Part shown: positions 16,229 through 23,968 of the stretch, one piece after another | How positions within the stretch are numbered: position 1 is the first letter of the stretch | Layout: each line of letters opens with the position of its first letter | Source of the DNA: GCA-002701455 sp964342575 | Lineage (GTDB): Bacteria > Pseudomonadota > Alphaproteobacteria > Thalassobaculales > Thalassobaculaceae | Length of the DNA: 41,798 bases | Assembly: GCA_964342575.1 (NCBI GenBank) | Contig: CAYFGZ010000017.1 | Coordinates: forward strand, 1-41,798 | Direction of reading: 5' to 3' | The notes under the pieces: model-generated | The model's input: the letters and a program-made list of their open reading frames with translations, nothing else | What the model was told of the DNA's origin: nothing | The model's database searches: none | Made by a program: the position numbers and the translations under genes

Positions 16229-16885
16229 ATGAAAAAAATACCATCAGAGCCTGAGTTGGAATTATTAGTCTCAAAACTGAAACTTGAGATAAAATCACTT
16301 GAGGACCGGCTCATTGATAAAGACAAATTAATCGACTCCCTAAGATACGACTCGAGCAAATTGATTAACCAAATAGAGCGCTTAACGAGCATCATGGAGC
16401 ATCAACACCGACAGGGCGTATCATCTAGAGATACTTTTTTATTAAAAAAGGCAGCTCACATAATTTCCAACTTTGAATCCCGGACCGATTATGAAGAAAA
16501 TACGATTGAAAATATAAGCAAGTCTAGAAACGTCAACCAAAAATTAGCTTCCTTCGACCCGGCCTCAACAAATAGTCCATCCAATGAAATCGACTTTTAT
16601 CGGAATGTAGACGCCTATAACTTTACTAGCAAACAAACCGTTGAGTCACAGAAAACAGAGGATAAAAATCCTTTTCAAAAAACAATAGATAGAATACGTG
16701 TCTCAGACCAAAAGCCACACGACTCGGAGCGTTCTCGGCCACCGACTAACAGTATCTTGACCGATTCCAGAGGCGATCAACTGGATGAGTTTATAAATCG
16801 AAACATTGGCGCCAATCCAGATTCAACCCGACAGTCCATTTCAAATGGAAATAAGCAGGTTCGCAAAAAGAAAAAACCTTATTGA
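16229..16885 (+). CDS. Unrecognised protein with N-terminal coiled coil and basic tail
   Basis: I do not recognise this 218-residue protein. The ATG has AAAGG 6 nt upstream. Residues about 6-60 are a charged heptad-like coiled coil (LELLVSKLKLEIKSLEDRL). Then comes SRDTFLLKKAAHIIS, which may be a short conserved helix. From about residue 90 it is polar and low in hydrophobics, probably disordered, with many S/N/D/R. It ends in the basic QVRKKKKPY. There is no signal peptide or membrane segment. It stands alone, 166 nt after the SDR gene and facing the hydratase gene. A cytoplasmic structural, nucleoid or scaffold role is possible but unproven. Confidence 0.65.
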   Translation: MKKIPSEPELELLVSKLKLEIKSLEDRLIDKDKLIDSLRYDSSKLINQIERLTSIMEHQHRQGVSSRDTFLLKKAAHIISNFESRTDYEENTIENISKSRNVNQKLASFDPASTNSPSNEIDFYRNVDAYNFTSKQTVESQKTEDKNPFQKTIDRIRVSDQKPHDSERSRPPTNSILTDSRGDQLDEFINRNIGANPDSTRQSISNGNKQVRKKKKPY

Positions 16886-16909
16886 ATTAATAAATTCATA
16901 TAGTTCTGC

Positions 16910-17707
16910 CTAGGAGTCGCTAAATATTGCTTGAACATTTCCTAACACCCCAAAGTCCGCCGTCACGACAGCCCCGGCCTTAATCGAAAGTGGTTTTGCA
17001 CAGGTACCTGTAGTTACTACCATCCCAGTTTTCAGAGTTATCTCGTGTCGCGACAGTTCGTTCACGAGCCACGTCAACGCCGCTCGGGGATCACCAAGAA
17101 CATTAGCGCCCACACCGTCGCTGACCGCGCCATATTGCGTTGAAATAGATACAGTTTGTTGCGATAAATTAAGATTTCTCCACGTTGCCGGCATCGCAGA
17201 TCCAATTACAAACTCGTGCGCACAAGCATTATCAGCAATAAGCTGATTTTCTCCTACTTTTTCAAAATTTTGGAACCGAGAATTCGGAATTTCTATAGCC
17301 GGGTATAGATTGTCAACCAACGACATAACTTCATGTTGAGTATATTCCTCTTCACGTGGCAGTAAAGAGGCGCCCATTTTAAATGCGAATTCGGGTTCCG
17401 CCACTGCCATCCTATTTTTTCCGAAAACTAACCGTTCCTTTGATCTAAAAACACGTTGCTGAAGTAATATTCCGGCTATTGGACCGGACACACCTATATG
17501 CTCTTGTCCAACTGAACTGGTTGCCGCTATTTTCCACCCAAAAACTGGCTTTCCACTAAATTTTTCGAGCTGTTCCTGCACTTTGTAGCCCTCCAACCGC
17601 GTCTTAGGGCGCAGATTGATTGGAAGTTCCGATATCGCCTCACCACTCTGCCAGCTATCCCAGATTAATTTTGCCGCTTGTTCATACCGACCTTGATCCG
17701 CGCTCAT
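16910..17707 (-). CDS. 2-keto-4-pentenoate hydratase / fumarylacetoacetase-fold family enzyme
   Basis: Predicted Mg-dependent hydratase or decarboxylase of a 2-oxo-alkenoate, as in meta-cleavage pathways. ATG 17707 has GGGAG 6 nt upstream. A TTG at 17731 without such a site was rejected. The 265-residue protein has the active-site Lys in FGWKIAATS (K59) and the metal acids AEPEFAF (E104, E106) and PAIEIPN (E139). It begins 17 nt after the SDR stop at 17725 and the two are co-directional. The neighbouring SDRs and hot-dog proteins suggest degradation of a small oxo- or aromatic-derived acid. Confidence 0.85.
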   Translation of the reverse strand: MSADQGRYEQAAKLIWDSWQSGEAISELPINLRPKTRLEGYKVQEQLEKFSGKPVFGWKIAATSSVGQEHIGVSGPIAGILLQQRVFRSKERLVFGKNRMAVAEPEFAFKMGASLLPREEEYTQHEVMSLVDNLYPAIEIPNSRFQNFEKVGENQLIADNACAHEFVIGSAMPATWRNLNLSQQTVSISTQYGAVSDGVGANVLGDPRAALTWLVNELSRHEITLKTGMVVTTGTCAKPLSIKAGAVVTADFGVLGNVQAIFSDS

Positions 17708-17724
17708 ATTTATCTCCCGATAGT

Positions 17725-18426
17725 TTACCAAATTTCACCGTGAGGGCGAACCTCTACGTCGAAACTCCACGCGCCGCGAGGTTGATGGGCAACATGATAT
17801 ACCTCATCTGCTATTTCGTCTGGTTTTATGAAGAAGTCATCGGATTTTTCTGGGTTTCTTTTCCGGGTCCACCGAAGGTCTATAACTGCATCAATAGTAA
17901 TATATGCAACATGCACACCCTTTGGACCTACATCACGGGCAATAGACTGGGCAAGTATGCGTTGAGCAGCTTTAGACGGGGCAAACCCAGCAAAGCCCGC
18001 TCGACCGCGATGGGCCGAAGTATTACCTGTACAAATCAATGACCCATGACCGTATTCGATCATTTTCGGCAATGTCATGCGCGCAAGATGCAAAAGTGCC
18101 ATCGTGTTTACCTGAAAATTTTTCTCCAGCACAGCGGGATCAATTTCTAAAAAATTCCCCCAAGCACCGCCTACCGCATTATGAATAACAATGCGCGGAT
18201 GACCTATTTCCTCGCATATTTTTTCAACGGTACTTTTCATGGATTTGGTATCAGTTACATCACAAGGATATGCATAAGCACCTTCTATATCGCTTGCCAT
18301 TTTGGCAAGTCTGTCCTCACGGCGCGCTATCATTGCTACTTTATACCCAGATTCGGCGAATTTGCGTACCACCGCGTTGCCGGTCCCCCAACCCACGCCT
18401 GTCACAATGCAAATGTTTTTATTCAA
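17725..18426 (-). CDS. Short-chain dehydrogenase-like protein lacking the catalytic Tyr
   Basis: SDR fold of 233 residues with cofactor loop TGVGWGTG (9-16) and HNAVG in place of NNAG. The catalytic YxxxK is FAPSK, so the Tyr is F148 while K152 is kept. TGNTSAHRGRAGF precedes it. Some SDR-like groups carry Phe here, so this is a recognised variant rather than an obvious mutation. Activity may be altered or the protein may bind without reducing. The TTG start at 18426 has GGAG 6 nt upstream. It sits upstream of the hydratase gene and diverges from the SDR at 18589 over 162 nt. Confidence 0.82.
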   Translation of the reverse strand: MNKNICIVTGVGWGTGNAVVRKFAESGYKVAMIARREDRLAKMASDIEGAYAYPCDVTDTKSMKSTVEKICEEIGHPRIVIHNAVGGAWGNFLEIDPAVLEKNFQVNTMALLHLARMTLPKMIEYGHGSLICTGNTSAHRGRAGFAGFAPSKAAQRILAQSIARDVGPKGVHVAYITIDAVIDLRWTRKRNPEKSDDFFIKPDEIADEVYHVAHQPRGAWSFDVEVRPHGEIW

Positions 18427-18588
18427 TTCTCACTCCATTTCAATCTTCTAATTTCAACTCAACTGTATAGAATTTTGGAACTTAAATAGATCGCTGACGT
18501 GATTCTGAATATTTAATCTTTATCTGAGCCATCTAGAATGCAACGATTAAGATAGCACTATCCAAGTAAAAACAAGGAGTGACATCAG

Positions 18589-19431
18589 ATGAATCTAGCT
18601 GGAAAAGTGGCTGTCATCACAGGTGCTGGTGGTGGCTTTGGACAAGCTTTCTGCCATAGTTTTTTGAATTCCGGGGTTCACGTTATGGCCTTAGACGTAA
18701 CCAACACAGGGCTAGAGGCGATGTTAAGTGAACTCCCCTTGGGTGATCAAAGGAGCCTAAAAACAAAAGTTGTAGACATTTCCAATTTTTCTCAATGCCA
18801 AGGTGCAATTGAGGATGCGATTACCGCGTTTGGAAAAATAGATATATTAATAAACAATGCCGGTTTGGGTATGGGTGCGATTCGAGAAGACCATCATCTC
18901 AAAATGGTAGGAATCGATGAAGTAGCCCCGGAAGTATGGAATCATGTAATAGCTGTCAATCTAACTGGCCCCTGGAATATGACTAAAGCCGCTATACCGC
19001 AACTCCGACTATCCGAAGCGGGGAGAATCATCAATATCACAACGAGCTTTTTCACCATGCTGCGAGGAAACTTTCACCCATACGGGCCAAGCAAATCTGG
19101 ATTTGAGGCAATGAGCGCTGGTCATGCTGATGAATTTAGAGATGAAGGAATAACAGTCAATGTGATTGTTCCAGGTGGTCCCGCTAATACTCCTATGGTG
19201 CCAGTGGGATCGGGTTTTGACAGAGATTTACTAGTACCCGCTGTTAAAATGACATACCCTGCTCTTTGGTTATGCTCGGCAGAAGCGCAGGGGATAACAG
19301 GGAAAAGGTTCGTTGCGGGAAGTTGGAATCCGAATAGTAGCCTAGAGGAGAATAGGCGGATAACTGAAGCGCCTATAGGGTGGCCCGATTTAGCGCAAAC
19401 GCCTATATGGCCAGGAGGGAAACCGGATTAA
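18589..19431 (+). CDS. Short-chain dehydrogenase/reductase
   Basis: Predicted NAD(P)-dependent oxidoreductase of 280 residues. TGAGGGFG lies at 11-18, NNAG is present, and the active site is in TTSFFTMLRGNFHPYGPSKSG with intact Ser, Tyr and Lys. AAGGAG lies 10 nt upstream of the ATG. A 20-residue-plus tail after the fold (WPDLAQTPIWPGGKPD end) is longer than usual. It is the first gene of a co-directional run (SDR, SDR, GntR, two hot-dog proteins) and diverges from the Tyr-less SDR. The substrate is unknown. Confidence 0.87.
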   Translation: MNLAGKVAVITGAGGGFGQAFCHSFLNSGVHVMALDVTNTGLEAMLSELPLGDQRSLKTKVVDISNFSQCQGAIEDAITAFGKIDILINNAGLGMGAIREDHHLKMVGIDEVAPEVWNHVIAVNLTGPWNMTKAAIPQLRLSEAGRIINITTSFFTMLRGNFHPYGPSKSGFEAMSAGHADEFRDEGITVNVIVPGGPANTPMVPVGSGFDRDLLVPAVKMTYPALWLCSAEAQGITGKRFVAGSWNPNSSLEENRRITEAPIGWPDLAQTPIWPGGKPD

Positions 19432-19495
19432 TTTGCAGCGCTAAGCAAAAACATCTCGGCGGTCTATTGAAAATTGAAAAGAGGGAGAAACACTG

Positions 19496-20278
19496 ATGCC
19501 AGTAACCAAGGAAGTAGCACTAGTCACAGGCGCCGCCAGTGGCATCGGTCGCGCCATATCTATAGCGATGGCTGAGGCGGGTAGGAAAGTGGCTTGCGCC
19601 GATATAAATTATGAAGGAGCAAAAAGAACCGCTCAGACGATAGAGCAAATTGGTTCCGAATGCCTTACTATAAAAGCCGATGTTGGATCCACGACGGAAA
19701 TAGAAGATATGATAAAAATGACTGTGTCGGAATTCGGGAACCTTAACATCATTGTCAATAATGCCGGTGTGACCAGAGCGGCAGATATAATGGAACTTAC
19801 TGAAGATGATTGGGACAGGATGCATCGGGTGAATGCCAAAGGAGTGTTTTTCTGTCTACAGAACGCGGCTCGACAAATGATTGACCAGGGTACAGGAGGG
19901 AAAATTATTAATATAGCTTCTATCGCTGGTCGAGGGTTTTCGGGAACCTCAAACGCTGCATATTCGGCCAGTAAAGGTGCAGTAATTAGTCTCACCCGGA
20001 CGGCAGCTCAACAGCTGGCAAAATACGATATAACCGTTAATTCTATTTGCCCGGGCGTAACAACTACGGAAATCGTCGCGCAGATTGCAGCGGAGAGAGC
20101 CAAGGCAAAAGGGATATCTGAGAAGGAAATGATGGTAGAAATGAGTAAGGGTATACCTCTTCAGCGACCCAATGAACCTGAAGATATAGCGGCGATGGCG
20201 GTTTTTCTAGCTTCCTCCGGGGCGCGCAATATAACCGGGCAGGCATATAATGTTGATGGTGGTTTGGTAACTAGTTAA
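19496..20278 (+). CDS. Short-chain dehydrogenase/reductase, FabG-like
   Basis: Classical SDR of 260 residues with TGAASGIG (11-18), NNAG, Ser in IASIAGRGF, Tyr/Lys in YSASKG, and the C-terminal YNVDGGLVTS end. The ATG follows GGGAGAAAC. It lies 64 nt after the preceding SDR gene. In sequence it resembles FabG and 3-hydroxyacyl or sugar dehydrogenases. With the hot-dog dehydratase-like genes downstream, a 3-hydroxyacyl-CoA-type step is plausible but not proven. Confidence 0.87.
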   Translation: MPVTKEVALVTGAASGIGRAISIAMAEAGRKVACADINYEGAKRTAQTIEQIGSECLTIKADVGSTTEIEDMIKMTVSEFGNLNIIVNNAGVTRAADIMELTEDDWDRMHRVNAKGVFFCLQNAARQMIDQGTGGKIINIASIAGRGFSGTSNAAYSASKGAVISLTRTAAQQLAKYDITVNSICPGVTTTEIVAQIAAERAKAKGISEKEMMVEMSKGIPLQRPNEPEDIAAMAVFLASSGARNITGQAYNVDGGLVTS

Positions 20279-20391
20279 TTCCGCTCTTCCTTGACCGTCG
20301 GCTGTTTTCACTTTTTGTATAAACATTATAAGTGTATTGTTGTCCGGCAACCGTCTCAATTAAATATTTTTTAAGGGCAAATAATCTCCAG

Positions 20392-21108
20392 ATGACACTT
20401 CGCAGAAAAGTCAAGGGGAACACACTCTATGATACTATCCGGTGTACCCTAAAGGATCATATTTCAAATAGTGACGTCAACCCGGGTGACAAATTGCCGA
20501 CGGAAGCTGAATTGTCCCAATATTTCAGTGCCTCCCGACCTACCATTAATAAGGCGCTTCGGTCCTTAGCTCGCGATGGCCTGATAGAAACAAGAAAAAG
20601 GGGCGGGACGATTGTTTGTGAACAATCGAGTTTCTCACTGAATCTAATTGATATTGCCCAGTACGTGGCTATCACAGGCTATGATTATAGTTTTCAAATC
20701 GTTAGTAGAGTGGTTGGCGTAAATGGGGAAGAGCATTTTAACTGGAAAAATATACCCTTTGGAACACCCGTCTTGACCATCGAATGCGTCCACTTTTCTG
20801 GTACGCTGCCAATTCAGCACGAACGGAGGCTCATCAATTTAAATCTCCTACCACTCGCTGGAGAGGCGGATTTTGGATTGATCTCTCCCGGAGGGTGGCT
20901 GCGTCGTAATGTGCCATGGCATTCTGTAGAACACACGATAGGGGCTGTCGGTGCAGGGGAACTTCTTGCCAGACTACTTCGGATTAGAAAGGGGACGCCC
21001 TGCATTGGTATTCATCAAACGTTTAAAAAGGAAGATAACTATTTGGCAATGGCTGAGTTGACATCGCCGGCAGGGCGCTTTCATATTCATGATCCCTCTG
21101 GGGCTTAA
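20392..21108 (+). CDS. GntR-family transcriptional regulator (HutC/UTRA type)
   Basis: Winged-helix repressor or activator with an effector-binding UTRA domain. The N-terminal HTH reads LPTEAELSQYFSASRPTINK, followed by LARDGLIETRKRGGTIV (wing). The C-terminal half has features of UTRA domains (LTIECVHF, HERRLINLNLLP, RLLRIRKGTPCIGI). ATG 20392 gives 238 residues. A GTG at 20332 would add 20 residues ahead of the normal N-terminus and is less likely. It lies between SDR and hot-dog genes, so the local catabolic genes are its probable targets. The ligand is unknown. Confidence 0.88.
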   Translation: MTLRRKVKGNTLYDTIRCTLKDHISNSDVNPGDKLPTEAELSQYFSASRPTINKALRSLARDGLIETRKRGGTIVCEQSSFSLNLIDIAQYVAITGYDYSFQIVSRVVGVNGEEHFNWKNIPFGTPVLTIECVHFSGTLPIQHERRLINLNLLPLAGEADFGLISPGGWLRRNVPWHSVEHTIGAVGAGELLARLLRIRKGTPCIGIHQTFKKEDNYLAMAELTSPAGRFHIHDPSGA

Positions 21109-21168
21109 TTTAGTTCACCGGATATCACTGTTGGGTGTCTGGTTTTCTCAATCAATTGGAATGTTGAA

Positions 21169-21624
21169 ATGGAAAATCTAATAACTGATGAAGCCTTATC
21201 CTGGATAGGGAAATCAGATAGTATAATTGAGGTGGAAGTTTCTCGCCGTGACATTATCAAATACTCACTCGCGACCGAACAAAAACAAGACAAGTTTCTT
21301 AAAGGAGATGAGGCACCACCAATGTTCGTCGCTGGCTTATCGCGGGAGATTGTTAGCCTAGAAGAGCTTGGACCTGATGGGTTAGCGCCAACGAACTTTG
21401 GACCACGGCTGCCACTAAAGCGAGTTATGGCCGGGGGAGTAACCTTTAACTTTTTTCGAAACGTGGAACCAGGTGACTGCCTCGTTTTTAACAGAACGCT
21501 GACTGGCATCGCCGAGAAAGAGGGCCGTACAGGGCCACTTATTTTCGTAACATATCTGATAACCTGCAAAACAAAAAACGGGGATTCGGTATTAGAGCAG
21601 ACGCAGACGCGAATTCTGAGGTAG
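21169..21624 (+). CDS. MaoC-like N-terminal hot-dog (FAS1-type dehydratase) domain protein
   Basis: A 151-residue single hot-dog protein of the FAS1-like/MaoC N-terminal type. DIIKYSLAT resembles the start of the domain, and LPLKRVMAGGVTFNFFRNVEPGD and GPLIFVTYLITCKTKNGD are typical strands. Such half-proteins usually pair with a second catalytic hot-dog subunit to make an enoyl-CoA or mesaconyl-CoA-type hydratase. The next gene starts 4 nt after its stop and supplies that partner. A long antisense frame over this region was judged a shadow. Confidence 0.8.
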   Translation: MENLITDEALSWIGKSDSIIEVEVSRRDIIKYSLATEQKQDKFLKGDEAPPMFVAGLSREIVSLEELGPDGLAPTNFGPRLPLKRVMAGGVTFNFFRNVEPGDCLVFNRTLTGIAEKEGRTGPLIFVTYLITCKTKNGDSVLEQTQTRILR

Positions 21625-21628
21625 AGAC

Positions 21629-22042
21629 ATGATAAAAATTTGCGATTTAATAGTTGGTCAGGAACTCCCGGCTCGGAAACATACAGCCACCAATGTGTCT
21701 TTATTCTGCTATAATGCGGCGATTTGGAACCCCCATCGAATACATTATGACGAGGAATATACAAAAGAAGTGGAGGGGCACCCAGCCATTGTAATTGACG
21801 GCCCCCTTCAGGGAGATTGGTTATGTCAAACTGTGCTAAATTGGATCGAGTCAGGGGCAGAGTTACTTGAATTTGGGTACACTAACCGTAAGGCGGCGTA
21901 TCTCGGCGAGACTTTGAGCGCAGGCGGAAAAATTACCTTCATTGATCGGGATACGGGGATAGTCAAAGTGGAACTTTTTCTGAAAAATGAGGGGGGTGAA
22001 GTAACGTCACCGGGGATGGCAACTGTGAAGTTCCGGGTGTAA
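21629..22042 (+). CDS. MaoC/HTD2-like hot-dog dehydratase domain protein
   Basis: A 137-residue hot-dog domain with the signature LFCYNAAIWNPHRIHYDEEY, close to the NPHRIHYD motif of HTD2-type 3-hydroxyacyl-thioester dehydratases and mesaconyl-CoA hydratases. The His of the motif is the expected catalytic residue. GPLQGDWL follows as in the family. It starts 4 nt after the partner hot-dog gene and is very probably co-translated and heteromeric with it. The substrate is likely an acyl-CoA, identity unknown. Confidence 0.83.
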   Translation: MIKICDLIVGQELPARKHTATNVSLFCYNAAIWNPHRIHYDEEYTKEVEGHPAIVIDGPLQGDWLCQTVLNWIESGAELLEFGYTNRKAAYLGETLSAGGKITFIDRDTGIVKVELFLKNEGGEVTSPGMATVKFRV

Positions 22043-22062
22043 GTTTGTATTTGTGAGCTTTT

Positions 22063-22081
22063 CCTATCTATTTACGATAGG
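22063..22081. promoter_or_regulatory. Inverted repeat between the hot-dog genes and the RegA-type gene
   Basis: CCTATC (22063-22068) and GATAGG (22076-22081) enclose 7 nt, 32 nt upstream of the response regulator ATG. There is no T-run, so it is more likely an operator or a weak mRNA hairpin than an intrinsic terminator. Short arms mean chance is possible. Confidence 0.25.
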
Positions 22082-22112
22082 GATATTCATCAAACAATAG
22101 TCCGGGGGAACG

Positions 22113-22667
22113 ATGATGCTCGACTCTAGCAATACTAACGTTGGGAAAGACTTATTAATTGTGGATGACGACGAAGCGTTTAGAAACCGTCTTGCACGCG
22201 CGATGGAAAAAAGGGGCTTTTCAGTTACCACAGTAGCTTCAGTTGCTGAAGGTCGAGCGACAGCGCGACAAGATAAGCCTAACTACGCGGTACTCGACCT
22301 TAAGCTAGACGATGGGAGCGGGTTGGAAATTGTTGAAGACCTACGAAATTCGGTGCCGGCTGCTCGGATTATTGTCCTGACGGGCTATGGGAATATTGCC
22401 ACGGCCGTTGCCGCGGTAAAAGCAGGTGCGGTTGATTATTTGCCAAAGCCTGCTGACGCTGATACAGTAGCGGCAGCTCTGCTTGAAAGCGAGAATGCAC
22501 TTCCGCCACCACCAGAAAACCCAATGTCTGCAGATAGAGTCAAGTGGGAGCATATCCAGAGGGTTTTCGAGCAGTGCGGACGCAACGTTTCCGAGACAGC
22601 TCGTCGCCTTAGAATGCATCGCCGTACACTCCAGCGTATACAAAACAAACACGCCCCTCGTGGGTAG
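22113..22667 (+). CDS. regA: Response regulator of the ActR/RegA/PrrA redox family
   Basis: Global redox-responsive regulator in alphaproteobacteria, phosphorylated by the RegB/ActS/PrrB sensor kinase. The receiver domain has the acidic pocket DDDE (18-21), phospho-acceptor D62 in AVLDLKLDDG, T90 in VLTGYGN and K112. The proline-rich linker ALPPPPENP is characteristic. The Fis-type HTH ending NVSETARRLRMHRRTLQRI (about 160-178) is nearly diagnostic for the family. GGGGGA precedes the ATG. The 184-residue length is normal. The usual neighbour regB and senC/prrC are not in the window. It lies 70 nt after the hot-dog genes. Confidence 0.93.
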   Translation: MMLDSSNTNVGKDLLIVDDDEAFRNRLARAMEKRGFSVTTVASVAEGRATARQDKPNYAVLDLKLDDGSGLEIVEDLRNSVPAARIIVLTGYGNIATAVAAVKAGAVDYLPKPADADTVAAALLESENALPPPPENPMSADRVKWEHIQRVFEQCGRNVSETARRLRMHRRTLQRIQNKHAPRG

Positions 22668-23072
22668 TGTTGATTAGTATGTTTTTGGAGGTGAAGTGCT
22701 CTTTCTTTTTTTAATAATGTATATTCATTTTTTTATCGGAACTTTTCCTAAATAATGAGTACATTTATCTAAAGCCCCCATCAAACGCACCTATCTAGCT
22801 TTTGGACTTTTTTATAGTAACGTACTAGTTATATATCCAACTAACTTTCCAGGAAGTAATGCCGTCAATCAACTGATTTCACTGTATTTGTACCATCCTG
22901 TTGCGAGGGGCTGTTATCGTTAGCTGATGAATTTACCACCCCGATCACAAAGACGATTAATACCGCCCACCCCTCATATAAATCTGATTATTGGAATACA
23001 ATAACTTTGATAAGTTGGTGCTTTCAGAACTATGTCTTCAATTTACTCGCTTGAATTTTTTGGGAGAAGGTT
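22668..23072. other. 405-nt AT-rich non-coding gap
   Basis: No coding frame with a ribosome site was seen. Runs of T occur near 22705-22735 after the regulator gene but without a clear GC stem. The stretch probably holds the end of the regA transcript and the promoter of the dioxygenase gene at 23073. Confidence 0.5.
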
Positions 23073-23939
23073 ATGTTGAAAAGTCTAACCCAGGATGAGC
23101 TTCAAAATTATAAGCAGGAGGGCCTTTTATTTCCCAAACGGCTAATTTCCGAAGCCGCAGCAGGGAGTTATAAAGCCCGCTGGGAGGCCCATGAAAGAAA
23201 GACTAAGAGCCCAATCTCTGGTGCTCACCGGTATAAAGCACATCTATTATTTAGTTTTGTAGACGAAATCATGCGGGAGCCGTCTATTCTCGATGTTGTT
23301 GAAGACATTTTGGGACCCAATATTATGGTCTGGAATACAAATTTATATCCCAAAGAACCCGGCGACGGGCGCTTCATTTCTTGGCACCAAGATTCGGCGC
23401 ATTGGGGTTTAGATAACAACAATATTGTCACCGTCTGGGTTGCTCTGGCCAAAACGTCCAGAGAAAATGGATGCATGGGTATGATTCCTGGCAGTCATTT
23501 GTCAGGCACTGTCGCTCATGAGGATACTTGGAATCCAGAAAATATTTTAACACGAGGACAAACAATATCCCGGTCTATTGACGAAAAAGAAGTAGTTTGG
23601 GTTGAACTAGAGGCTGGAGAATGTTCTCTCCACCATGTAGAAATGATGCATTCGTCGCCACCAAATACTTCTCCATACCGCCGTGTCGCTTTGGCGATAC
23701 GTTACATCACGCCGTCCGCTAAACAAAAACACCATAATGTTGATTACGCCACTTTAGTAAGAGGTGTGGATGAATTTCAGAACTTCCTTGAAGAACAACG
23801 ACCAATATTCGATATGAGCCCGGATTCCATCGCCTTTCATACTAAGGTAGCAGAGAGTCAGGGAAAAATTTTGCTTCATGGAACCAACAGGGCAGGAACT
23901 GAAGGACTGGCCGAAACTAATAGCTCCTTTACGTCTTAA
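23073..23939 (+). CDS. Phytanoyl-CoA dioxygenase (PhyH) family protein, copy 1
   Basis: Predicted Fe(II)/2-oxoglutarate-dependent oxygenase of 288 residues. The iron ligands are H105 and D107 in SWHQDSAHWG and H193 in EMMHSSPPN. R204, 11 residues after H193, fits the 2-oxoglutarate-binding Arg. A strong GGGAGAAGG site precedes the ATG. It is a paralog of the protein at 31712-32539 (shared RGQ-I, RGVDE and ENGCM segments). It lies 29 nt upstream of the amidohydrolase gene and is probably co-transcribed with it, which hints at hydroxylation of an acyl or amino-acid-derived substrate. The actual substrate is unknown. Confidence 0.87.
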   Translation: MLKSLTQDELQNYKQEGLLFPKRLISEAAAGSYKARWEAHERKTKSPISGAHRYKAHLLFSFVDEIMREPSILDVVEDILGPNIMVWNTNLYPKEPGDGRFISWHQDSAHWGLDNNNIVTVWVALAKTSRENGCMGMIPGSHLSGTVAHEDTWNPENILTRGQTISRSIDEKEVVWVELEAGECSLHHVEMMHSSPPNTSPYRRVALAIRYITPSAKQKHHNVDYATLVRGVDEFQNFLEEQRPIFDMSPDSIAFHTKVAESQGKILLHGTNRAGTEGLAETNSSFTS

Positions 23940-23968
23940 CCAGCAATAACGAACTCATTGGAAAGACT

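Noticed and set aside
21105..21764. 219-codon minus-strand frame over the hot-dog genes
   Set aside because: It lies antisense to two recognisable hot-dog proteins with proper spacing and has no family features, so it is a shadow frame.
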